A stretch of DNA of 64,000 bases from Dysidea avara (taxonomy: Eukaryota > Porifera > Demospongiae > Dictyoceratida > Dysideidae), in assembly GCF_963678975.1 (NCBI RefSeq), contig NC_089275.1, positions 24,365,977-24,429,976 on the forward strand, read 5' to 3'. This document shows, piece by piece, positions 26,401-38,700 of the stretch. A model generated the notes under the pieces. The model saw only the letters and a list, made by a program, of their open reading frames with translations. It was not told where the DNA came from and made no database searches. A program made the translations under genes and the position numbers. The stretch's first letter is position 1, and the number at the start of each line of letters is the position of its first letter.

Positions 26401-29400
26401 CTGTAATACATTTTGATGTGGGATTTGCAATAACTATCAATTAGTTTACCAAACACCACAATCTTTACAAGTACACCATATGGTACACAAATCGCAACAA
26501 TCACATCCACTAAGACTACTCTCTTTGTTAAAGAAAAGAAAATCCTTAAAAAGCTGTTCCCTGCGGCAAACACTAATGTTTCTCCATAGAGTTTTGCTTG
26601 CTCACTTACATCATTACCAATTGCTTCGTGATACAAAATGGCTTGAGCCTGGTTACCATTCCTTCCTGCCCGCCCCATATCTTGTACTAGCTCCTCTAGA
26701 GCATTTGGTGTTCCATAATTAATAACCCAGACTATGTCTTTACAGTCGATTCCCACTATTTATTAGCCTTAGTTTAGTATCACTTTTGCAAAATTCTGTG
26801 ATAATTTCTTCTCGCATATCATTATCAGATGCTGCCATGAAAACATCAATAAGCCGGAACTGCAGGAAATGATAAGGAAGTTTTGGAGGCTCTGTAATAT
26901 CTTTACCCAACGATTTCTTCATCATCTTACACATTTTTCCACAGTCCTTTAATGACCTACAGAATACAACAGTTTTAGTGGTCTTTGTGCGATTTTCATG
27001 TAGGTCCTTTGCTAATTCTTCACACAATTCACTTAAATCTGGGCATGGCTCCACAATAATTTTAATGTTAGATCTATCAGGAGGTAGACCAACTATCACA
27101 GGATCCTCCATCGCAAGTCTGGACTTCACACTGGACAGAGTAGTCCTGGTTGCTGTGGCTGTCAGTGCCATAACATTGATATTTTTTGGCAATAAGCTTC
27201 TAATGTTTCCAATATCAGCAAAAGCAGTTCGAAATTTATCACCCACAGTATTTAAAACGTACAGAATTATGATTTATCAGAACTTAGCACAGTGAACTTT
27301 GTCAACAACAAGAGCCTTCAATTTCTGCTGGTACATACATAGGTGTTGCGATATCTCTGATTAAGCAATAAGGACTCAGGACTAATGTATACCAACTGAA
27401 CATCTCCATTTAACACATCCATGGTAGCATTTTCATCAGTTTGGGCTTCACCAACAATTCTACTTTCAAACCCCTCTGCAAAAATTTCCCCTTTTGATCA
27501 ATTATTAAAGGTATCAAAGGTGTGACAACCACAGCAATGCTTCCCTGGGCACCTTTTAGAAACAAAAGCAATATGACATAATAATATTGTATGCACGAGT
27601 ATAATTGCTTAGCTACACCTTACCAAATAAGAAATCAAACAGTAGAGGGAGCATTGCAAATATCATAGATTTGCCATAACCAGTTGGCAAGGAAACAAAC
27701 ATGTCTTTTCCAGAAACAAATGCCTCTATAGTTTCTAACTGTTTAGGCTTTAATCCTTGGATACCCATATGCTGAGACGCGTGATTCAGGGCAGACGGCA
27801 GATCCATTCAGCCAGTACACCTCGTGTCGTTAATTTATCTTCAACTACTTGTCACATGCGACTATTTCCAGTACACAATTTTGATCTTTTACTAGCGCAG
27901 GATGCTTGTTACCCAGTCAAGGAATCGTCACCAATAACGTGTTGAAAACTTTTAGTGCACGAACTAGTCCAGACCCTTGTAGCACGCCGCTTATAATCTC
28001 TAATCGATAAGCGACTACGCGGAAAGGGTCTGGCCACGCAAGACTAAGCCTAATATATACAGCCACACGAGTAGCTACACATTGTTATTAATTATATTTT
28101 TTTCCTGCAGGTTTCATAGTGATGATTTTGTAGCTTCAGAGCCTAGTATTTCTCCTGGGCACAGGAATGCGATCTCCTTTTTTGTGAAAGATGTTTGCAG
28201 AAGTTTCCATATGAAGCCTTTGAAATCTATTCTTACAAGTAATGCAAAAAAGAGTCCTATAAAAGCAGTGTTGGGTGTCATGTTGATTATTATAAGATAA
28301 CCTGTACGCTACGAAAGAATATTGCTGAATGGTTTAGTTCCCCTAAACTGACATTCGCTTAAGAAAGCTAAAAGAGAACAAGGATTATGAAATCCAAGTG
28401 AAGCCCAGTGAGAGTGGTGGGTATACAGCAGCTATAATGTGCCAGATGTGCTATGAATAAAAGCATCTAGGTATTGATACCAAAGGCTGCATCAAATTGT
28501 CTAATTGGTAGTGTCATGTGAAAACCTACATAAATAGAAAAAAAGAAATAACAGCAAACCCGCTTGATCAATACTTTTCTAAATCTAAGTCATCAGCACC
28601 ACAACTTAAGCATTCACAATCTGCCAGTACAGCTGTTGTACCAGATGATACTTCTGTTATTATCCCTACTGAGACCACTACCAGTACATCTGGTGTAGCT
28701 GATGAAATGCTCACAGTTGTAACAGATGAGGCAGCTCTAACAGTTGAGGTTTCTACTGAAAGTTCAGGCGTACCAGATCATACATCTTGCCAACCATATA
28801 ACACCACTACCAGTACTTCAGCCATAGCTGATGAGAGGCATATAATTGCAAGGCCTTCAGTGCTGGGAGATGGCAGTTCGTGTGATCTACCCTCTGTTAC
28901 CACAGGAGGTGAGTGCGAGGCTGAACATGAAGTGAAGGAAAGCAATCAGGTTTTTCGAGTAGCCCCTCCTATTATGGTTAAGGTTGATTGGTCATATGGT
29001 TGTCGTAAAAAAACAATGGCTATGTTAAAGTGAGCATCTGGTCCATCACAGGAAAAGATAACAAATTACTTTGATTTGGTAGAAAATAGACTTATTGAGT
29101 AAGTCTAATGACGATTTGATGAAGGCTTTTAATGAAGCAAATGAAGATCGAAAGAGAATACTTGGAGAGAATGAGCGTGTTGATTTAAGATCATTTTAAA
29201 ACCAAATTGTAACAAATGCTGAAAAAAATGCTAATAAGCACCCTCAAGGCAGAAGGCACAGTGAGGTAGTAAAGAAGTTTGCAACATCTTTGTTCTTATA
29301 TGCTGGCTCAATGGCCTACAACCTTGTTCACAAGAATATGCCGACTGCTTTACCAAGTCTTCGCACTGTGCAGGGAGCCATTCACTCTCAATACCATCGC

Positions 29401-32400
29401 ATATTGGAAGGCCAGTTCCAATTCAATGAACTGGCAATGTTTTAAAGTAAATTTATTGCCATCAGTGAGGATGCGACTTGACTCAAGTCAAGTAGAGTTT
29501 GATATTGAGACTAACAGGCTAGTTGGTTTTGTACTTCTATGCAACAACGACGGTTTGCCCATAGTCGATTCATTTTTAGCTTTGTTCCTGGAGGACATAG
29601 AAGATTGCTTCAGGTCACAACAGATTGCTAAGTTTGCATATGTCTTTATGGCGCAATGTATCTGCAAGGAAGTCCCTCCATTTTGTCTAGGATGTATTGA
29701 AACCAACAACTGCTTTACAGCAACTGAGGTGTTGAAACGTTGGAAGTATATTTATGCAGAATGCCACAAATGAAACATCACTGTAGTTAGTTTTGGAGGT
29801 GACGTGGATAGCCGAATCTTGAGGGCGATGAAAGTTTCATGTGATTTTAAACTTAATGCTAATGACCAATTGCAACATGATCAATTCCAGTTCTCATTGT
29901 CAAGTTTTATTGAAAGAATTACAAACACAAAACAGTGGTCTTGGTTCTGGTTATAGCAAACAGCTCCTGTGATATACATGAAGGATTATGTTCACGTAGC
30001 TGTTAAGCTGAAGGCCCACTTACTAAAACCATCAGTAATACTTCCAATAGGTGATTTTCTTGCTGGGTCACATCATTTAAAAATTATTTTTAAACATTTT
30101 TACAAAAGACCAACATGAAATAAGGCATAAAGACATACAACATAAAGACAAGCAGAACTTTGAAGCTGTGTCATGGATTACGGCACAATGTGTACTTAAT
30201 TTATTAGAACAGCTTCCAGATGCAAAAGGCACATTCCATTACCTTAAATGCCTACAATATTTTGTTGATGCGTACTTAAATAGGAAGCTCTCTCCTTTGG
30301 ACGAATTTACAAGGGCTGGTATGTAATTTTCTTCTTCAGATTCTGGCAATTTAGGCTGCTGCAGGACAAGAAGCATACCACCAGCAATAATTTTATCACA
30401 TATATAATGCCCATGCTTGTGTTGAATTGAATGGCCATAGTTTGATACTTTTTTTGTTGATGTTGAGGGACAAAATTCCGCATGGTGACCAGTATTTTCT
30501 TCCATGGCTATTGAGGTCACAAGCATGTGAACAAACATTTAGAGCTGCACGAAGTATGACCAACAATTGTAAACTTCAGCATGCTGGGATTTTTACATCG
30601 TATACATAGGTTGCAAATCCAATTGCAGCTAGAATCAGAGACACGTGAGACCGGTATAATATATCCTAGAACCACACAGCACACCTTAAGAAAGTTGGAT
30701 ATAATTCAGTTCAAGAAACCAGTCTCAGCAAAATATCTGATGAAGACATTATTTCCACAATTGAAAGAGCCAACAAGGAGGCAGTTAGAGTAATGAATGA
30801 ACTAGGAATATCTTTTACCAAGGAGGAAATAAAGGATATTATTTCAAAACCAGTGAAAGCAGCTCAGATTGATGAAATTGATGATGATAACAATGATGAA
30901 GAAGACTATGATGGCAACTTAGTTGATGACATACAGTGTAATGGTATTACAGAATCAGAAAATGAAGACTTTGTCACAGATATTGCTGCTATGGAACAGT
31001 TTGGAATGATTGACAAAGGTGAATGTGGCAAGATTAAGAACAGATTTAAGTGCACTGACAATTGTGATGTATACAAAGTTTGAACTGCAGCGACAAAAGA
31101 ATCATAATAAAATTATACCATTTGTTGAAGTGACCCATAATGGAAAAACTTGTTTTATCCGTAAGACAACAACAGTGTGGTTGTTTCAAGAGTGTGAAAA
31201 GAGTTTCCACAGATTGCCTATTTAGGGTCAGATCAACACAACCATATCCAGTTGACTGTGTATTTGGAATAAAACCTATATCTTCACAAGCCTCAATCTC
31301 TGTACCCCAACTGCAGACTCTTGGTATCCAAAGTGAAGACTAGCAGTTCACCCACTACCTTGGTACCCCAAGTGAAGACTAGCAGTTTGGTACCCAAGTG
31401 AAGACTAGCAGTTCACCCACTACCTTGGTATCCCAAGTGAAAACTAGCGGTTTGGTACCCCAAGTGAAGACTAGCAGTTTGGTACCTCAAGTGAAGACTA
31501 GCAGTTCACCCACTACCTTGGTACCCCAAGTGAAGACTAGCAGTTTGGTACCCCAAGTGGAGACTAGCAGTTTGGTACCCAAAGTGAAGACTAGCAGTTT
31601 GGTACCTCAAGCGAAGACTAGCAGTTCACCCACCACCTTGGTACCCCAAGTGAAGACTAGCGGTTTGGTACCCCAAGTGAAGACTAGCAGTTTGGTACCC
31701 CAAGTGAAGACTAGCAGTTCACCCACTACCTTGGTATCCCAAGTGGAGACTAGCAGTTTGGTACCCCAAGTGAAGACTAGCAGTTTGGTACCTCAAGCGA
31801 AGACTAGCAGTTCACCCACTACCTTGGTACTCCAAGTGAAGACTAGCAGTTTGGTACCCAAGTGAAGACTAGCAGTTCACCCACTACCTTGGTATCCCAA
31901 GTGAAAACTAGCGGTTTGGTACCCCAAGTGAAGACTAGCAGTTTGGTACCTCAAGTGAAGACTAGCAGTTCACCCACTACCTTGGTACCCCAAGTGAAGA
32001 CTAGCAGTTTGGTACCCCAAGTGGAGACTAGCAGTTTGGTACCCAAAGTGAAGACTAGCAGTTTGGTACCTCAAGCGAAGACTAGCAGTTCACCCACCAC
32101 CTTGGTACCCCAAGTGAAGACTAGCGGTTTGGTACCCCAAGTGAAGACTAGCAGTTTGGTACCCCAAGTGAAGACTAGCAGTTCACCCACTACCTTGGTA
32201 TCCCAAGTGGAGACTAGCAGTTTGGTACCCCAAGTGAAGACTAGCAGTTTGGTACCTCAAGTGAAGACTAGCAGTTCACCCACTACCTTGGTACCCCAAG
32301 TGAAGACTAGCAGTTTGGTACCCCAAGTGGAGACTAGCAGTTTGGTACCCAAAGTGAAGACTAGCAGTTTGGTACCTCAAGCGAAGACTAGCAGTTCACC

Positions 32401-35400
32401 CACCACCTTGGTACCCCAAGTGAAGACTAGCGGTTTGGTACCCCAAGTGAAGACTAGCAGTTTGGTACCCCAAGTGAAGACTAGCAGTTCACCCACTACC
32501 TTGGTATCCCAAGTGGAGACTAGCAGTTTGGTACCCCAAGTGAAGACTAGCAGTTTGGTACCTCAAGCGAAGACTAGCAGTTCACCCACTACCTTGGTAC
32601 TCCAAGTGAAGACTAGCAGTTTGGTATCCCAAGTGAAGACTAGCAGTTTGGTATCCCAAGTGAAGACTAGCAGCTCTATGGCAGGTCAAGAAGGTGAATC
32701 TAGTAATCCAAATGTCAAACAAACAATACCTGGATTACCAGACTCATTGACATGCTAATACATCCGTATTGGTGATCTTTGTGTCCCAGCATAAATGGAG
32801 AATTGGCAAGGTTTTGCAGTTTTATTACCAAGATGGAAAAAGAAGGCTCGTCAGTGTAATCAGACATCACTGAATATCACAGCTATTAATAAACGCATTG
32901 CTGTTGTCTGTTCCTGGTTTAGTGGCATCCTCCATTGTCTGTGAACACATTTTCAATATGCTGTGCTTCCTTGAATTATCCTAATTACTGTTCAGTGAAT
33001 GAATATGTTTTAACAGTGTCACTTAATTGCTTGAAATCAGTGCATATAGAGAATGCAGCGGCTGAAAAGTTCCTCATGGTATTTTAGGAAGTGATGCTTC
33101 CAAACATAAGTTAGTCTGCGCAAAACTCATTTCCCTTTCTGAGGAGGCAGTGCGAAGTATCAAAAGAAACATGTGCATAACATCAGACAACAAAATAGAC
33201 TTGACTTCCACTACTACAATCGAAGAGAGCTGCTGTTATAACATGGAAGAAATATGGCAGCTATTGCTTAACAAAAGTGCATAAGTCCCATCTTTGCACT
33301 GACCATTTACTGTGTGATGTTCATATGGGAGCAGCACAGGAATCAATAAAGAGACAATTTTTGCACATACACGAGTTACGTAATACTTTGATGCAAAGTT
33401 CAAAAAATTTGAAGCCATTTGATAATGACAATAGTTTACAGATTGTGCATGTGCAGCTTGGAAAGATAAATCACTGGGTTATCATCTCTACAAGAGGTTG
33501 CATAAGTGGTGAAGTTGAGTTGTATGACTCTTTGCAGCAAATACCTAGTTTAGCAACACAAAAGGTCATTGCAAGATACCTCAAATCTCCATTAAAATCA
33601 ATTAGGATTAAAGTCATAAATGTAGCACTACAGAAGGGTAGTGCTGATTGTGGTCTCTATGCCATTGCCATGATGACCAGCATAGCAAATAATGAAGAAC
33701 CGGCAAATGTAGTGTATGACCAAGCGGCATTAAGAATTCGCTTAAAAGAGTCCTTTTAGAAAGGTTTTCTGGGTACTTTTCCGATGCTGAAGAAAAGAAG
33801 AGTGAACAATCGAATAGCAATGGAGGAATTATGTTCCATATACTGTTATTGTAGGTTACCAGACGATGGTTGCAAAATGGTACAATGTGATGGCTGCAAT
33901 GAATGGTTCCACAAGAGATGTCTAGAGAATTTAAGTGTGGAAGTGGAATCAATAGAAGAATCAAAAGAATGGTTATGCAAGACATGTGACTAGAAATGAC
34001 CATATATATACTGTGCTTTGTGTTCATTGATATCACTATATATTATATCCATGATGCTGTGTATGCTTTTAGCACAGAAAATTGCTAATAGAAATATATG
34101 ATCAGGCCACATAACGCAGGTAAACATGATTGGTAAGTCATCCAATTTCCACTATTTAAAAACGGACAATATACGGTTGTAGCTTAATAATGTAGGATTT
34201 TAGGCATGTAAGATATGTAAATAATTAGGTACACAGAATAAACAGTGCATACAAACATAATAGAACAGAAACATATACATATTAATTATAGTACAAATAA
34301 TCAAGCATAAAAAAAAATCAAGCATCAGCATATGAATACAAGAACACTTCATCACCAGCTAAACACTGTTAACCTGTTCACGTTTACCTGAAGTGATGTT
34401 ACGGTGCATTGCAAAGCACTGTCAGCGTCAGTATATACTGAAAAGCTGCTGACAGACTCATATTCCCTGCATGCTGACTGAAAGCACTCTGAAATGTTGA
34501 TTGGACAGTATATATTTTGAAGCACCAATCATGAACACTGAGTGCATGGAAGACAGCCATCAAGACCATAACTTGGTTTATAATCAGTTCGGTGCCAGCG
34601 CAGTCCACATGAGTCAGTCTGCCTGCATCAGTGAACTAAATCAGTGGCCAGTAGTTTGTGTTACTGCTTTATGGCACTCCGGTCCACACCAGGAGAGGGA
34701 ATGATCTACTTCTTTCTTCTCTCAAGTTGTATAAAGCATTTCGAGCAGCCGAAATTGCCGACCTTCAGCGGCAAATTCCATTTTTTTTCGTCTCAGAAAT
34801 ATATCATTCCTTGAACTGCACAGAACTCGACAGAACCTCACTGAGGAAACGAGAGAGAATCCGAGAAGGAATCGCGTGCGGAAACGTAAGAATCAATTGG
34901 AATCATTAGAATCACTTGGAAACAGAAGAATCATTCGAGGAATTACTTGGAATCAGATAATCATCATGAATCAAGCAAATCTTGGAATCAGTGTAAATTA
35001 TTCAGAGATTAGGGAATCACATCGATAGAATTGAGGTAAAATTCTAAGTTGCGGACCACTCAAATTGGATTTGTAAATACTGTAATTTAGTGTATTTAGT
35101 AATTCATGAATTATCTATAATTACGTTGCTATGTGCTGCTAACGAAGCGTAACTATAGCAAACCACTTTAACCACAAATTTATGCACAGAAACGTCTTCT
35201 CAAGTGTTTTATAGATCTAGAGTGTCTATTGTGTTTCTCACGCAAATTGTTTAGAGAAACCCTTGAGGCTTCCCTTCACTTTAGTTTGTGTAAGTACAGG
35301 TAATGCCCCCCATTCAACTCGAAGTATACGCTATCTCTGGTAGCCTAGGAGGCCTTCAATGTTGTTTTGAAGCCGTTAAACGTCTATAAAACCGAAAGAG

Positions 35401-35685
35401 AAGACCGTTCACGAAGACTCGCCATACCCGTATTTCAGACTGCCGAGAAGAAACCACCGCAGAGCAAAGTTTATAGTTTAATACAAACTTAATTTAGCCT
35501 TCAATTCTTACATCCTGGCTGTTTTTTACCATTAAACAATTTTTCTCAGGTGGATGTGTATGGACAAACTAGTCTTGCGTGCCAGACGGTTTGTGTGGGG
35601 GCGGTTATTTTCCACCCCCATACACATTGTCTGGAATGCGGGACTACGGACAAACATAAATAGGTAGGTAGGTAGGTAGGTAGGT

Positions 35686-35720
<35 letters not shown>

Positions 35721-38700
35721 CACTTTTATGAAAACAATTTCAGTAAACCAGGCGCACGCCCACAGCCGGAAAAATACTTACAAAAGTTCTGGCTCCATAC
35801 ATGGTTAGAGGTCATATTTACAAGGATAAAACTATCTACCTGCATTAATTTTAACCCAGTATTACGATTTTGTGGAAGCGTTAATTTGCACAGTAATCTT
35901 ATCACCTTAAATTACTGATATGATAAGGAATGCACATATCTCCTATACGTACCGAAGATTTCTCATCCAATCCACATTGTAAGGCTCAACATCATCTGGT
36001 TCAGTCAGTATGTTAGACCCAACTATGTCACGGAACACTGTTACGTCATCAGCAGTGACCTATACAGGACACCAAGCATAACTAAATGATAACTATACAA
36101 CGATGAAACACACCATCAAATGAGCAATTTAAAACAGTACATTAAAACCTCACTGAATGATCACCTCTTTAACAAGACCACACTATAACGCACATAGCCA
36201 TATTAAAATCATGGAGGTTTGGGTCTTTCTGGTCAAACAAATCATCCCAAAATCAGCTTCACAATACCATCCTGGTACCTTGGCAGTATTGGTTAGGTAT
36301 AACCAAGCACAAAAGTACCTTTAGTAAGACCCTAAATGCCTCCAATAGACTGTTACAAAATTTTAAAAGAAAAATTATTCATGGAATTTTCTACTGACTA
36401 ACTGCCTGCCTGCCTAATGCTTTCAGGCAAGTGTAACTTGATAACGGCTAAGGCTATGGGCTCGAGTTTTTCACTGTTCAACATCACTTTATCCTAAAAT
36501 GTGCTATTTGGCATACCACAGTATGCACAATACATGCATCATGGACTTACCTTTGTCCTCCTTTGCGTCCCACTTCTTTTTGCCAAGGTGTCAATTGGAT
36601 TCATGTTATAGTATGTTGACGTTGAGCTGAACCTTCAAAAACATTTAATAACTCATGGATGCAATTACACACGACCTTGAAATTTGGCTCATTTGTAGTA
36701 CTACTTGACCCACTAAAAATATTTCAAAATCTTGTTGTTCAAATGTTAGACATAATATTTCCAGTCAATCAAAATTCTGACAATACATTTCCTATGGGGA
36801 AGCCATATAAGTACAATGTCAGCCCTTTCCCAAACTTGTAATGGAGCAAAACCATACGTGTCTGTTGTTGACACCTTTGCTGTTACCAATAATCATCTAG
36901 TTGGCTGAAATGTTAACTCTGTTGAGAAAAAATCCACTTTTAATTTTTAGCCATTTTTCAGGATTCAGCTCAACGTGAACATACTATAGCGTGATGCATG
37001 GCTTCCCTACTAGTACATTTGTAAACGGAAATCGTCTGTATTTTCTGTGGTGACTGAGCTTCTGATAGATCATACTGCTCTTCATTTGTAATACTGTGTA
37101 ACGTTAATGGGCTGAACATAGTTGAAATCGAAGCGTAATGACCACTTCACTTTTCAGTCAGTAATTGATAGCTGGGGCACACGTTGTTGCATTCAGACGA
37201 AAACATTAACTCTGTTTTTCTTTCATGTGGTATGCACAGGCTCACCAGTCATAATAATGTTTTAAAACATAAACAAACAAGTATAAGGAAAAATAAGTTC
37301 AATTAGGATCATGGAAAAAAGTATTCTATAACCATGAGTGAATTAGGGATTAAATGTTTGCTAGGACATCTGCAGGTGTAGGTGTTTCTTCCCCATGATC
37401 CCTAATCGAACTTGAAATTTCTAATTTTCCCTATACTTGTTTGTATAGATACACAGTATGTTGTGCTGTGCACCACTACATCAAATACTTTTTTATAAAA
37501 GCGGCACTAAAAAGGTTACAAACTGGGTGCCATTACATCTGGAGAAGATGGTCCATCCCAGTGTCCCTCCCTTGACGCTACACATGGACTTGGTCATCAT
37601 ACAAACAAACTTTCAGATGAACCCGAAATGCTTTCAACAAATTGCTACGGAATTTTTTTAAAATAATGGAATTTCTAGTGACTAATTGACTGACTGATGC
37701 CTTCAGACAAGTGTAACTCAATAACAGCTATAAGGCTAAGGGCTTGATTTTTTTCACTATTCGATGTCGCTTCAGCCCAAGAGGCACTTTTTGGCATACC
37801 GCAGTACGTACAATGCGTTCTTCATGGACTTACTGGTGTCCTCTTTTGTGTCCCATTCATCCTGGCTGACAGCAAAAAGTGTTGATTTGATGGTAGCACG
37901 TGATGGCTTCCTTTTGTAATGGAAATCGTCTGCATTTTTCATAGTGGCTACTTTGATTGCAGAGGTGCTTTTCGAACAGTTATTGATTCATACTGCTGCG
38001 TAACGAGTTAAGCATAGCTGACATGGACACCTCACTTTTCAAATGATAATTGGTAGCTGGGGTGTGCGGCGCTATTCTTTCTTTTGATGCAGTATGTGTG
38101 GGTTCACCAGTCATAATAATTTTTATTTTACAAAAAAAGTCACAAACAAGTGCACAAAAAATTTGGAATTTTTAACTAAAGTAGAGACCATAGCACATCA
38201 ATAAAAAGTACTGAAACAAACTGGAGTAGTGCACGATTTAAATCACAGTAAAACAATAAGATGTGTTGAGCATAATAGGGATATAACACTTCTTATTGTT
38301 TTACTGTGATTTAATATCGTGCACTACTCCAGCTTGTTTCAGTACTTTTTATCGATGTACTATGGTCCCTACTCTAGTTGAAAATTCCAATTGTTTTGTG
38401 CACTTGTAGATATAGGAAACAACCAGTTGAGCACCAAATGGCCTATACGTGGATTTGGTCTTAGGTTTTCCTTGGCAACGTGGCCTAGCTAACCTACACG
38501 TGAAGGTAAGTGGTGGGGATAAGGCCCCTGATGATGCCAACAACACCTCTAAGGTTTCTAAGTGGTCTCCTTCAACCACTCTGGCCCATCCCATCAACCA
38601 GGCCCTGACGGAGTTGTATTTTAGCGCTATTTTAATGTATCACAATGTACATAATTTATAGTACTAACAAAAAGTGGAACAAAAAGGGTGGAAAGAACTG

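Larger units (their letters stand above)
23108..28047. mobile_element. 4.94-kb TIR transposon with DUF6589 and RecQ-like helicase genes (Academ-like)
   Basis: 90-bp TIRs (23,108-23,197 and 27,958-28,047) differ at only about ten positions, so the element is fairly young, but its two genes are broken. The genes converge: a multi-exon DUF6589-type gene on the plus strand and a RecQ-like SF2 helicase on the minus strand. Academ transposons are known to carry a large transposase and, in one group, a helicase; I make the assignment from that recollection at about 0.5. No target duplication is obvious beside TTAGTC...GACTAA. It is inserted in the 13.8-kb element. Confidence 0.82.
21277..35059 (+). 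mobile_element. 13.8-kb TIR DNA transposon, interrupted by a second transposon
   Basis: The left end GGGGTACGCAACTCTAGGAA and the right end (inverted) GTGGTCCGCAACTTAGAATT form a TIR, flanked on both sides by TCAA (21,273-21,276 and 35,060-35,063). Both subterminal regions hold clusters of GAATCA (left about 21,293-21,362, right about 34,890-35,020), candidate transposase-binding sites. Inside, on the plus strand, are a split transposase-like gene (21.5-21.9 and 28.1-31.1 kb), a coding minisatellite (31.3-32.7 kb) and a Ulp1-PHD gene (33.1-34.0 kb). Removing the nested 4.9-kb element leaves about 8.8 kb. A Ulp1/PHD accessory gene recalls the KDZ (Kyakuja-Dileera-Zisupton) group, but a 4-bp duplication does not fit that group, so I leave the superfamily open. 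Confidence 0.72.

Noticed and set aside
31330..32675. CRISPR-like array
   Set aside because: Units are contiguous 27- and 39-bp coding repeats without unique spacers, in a eukaryotic transposon.
34501..34909. Short plus-strand frames as a gene near the right end of the large transposon
   Set aside because: No domain, no splice-consistent continuation, and they overlap the GAATCA subterminal region.
21277..35059. Firm assignment of the large element to the KDZ superfamily
   Set aside because: The Ulp1 and PHD genes fit, but the apparent duplication is 4 bp (TCAA) and I could not identify the KDZ catalytic residues.
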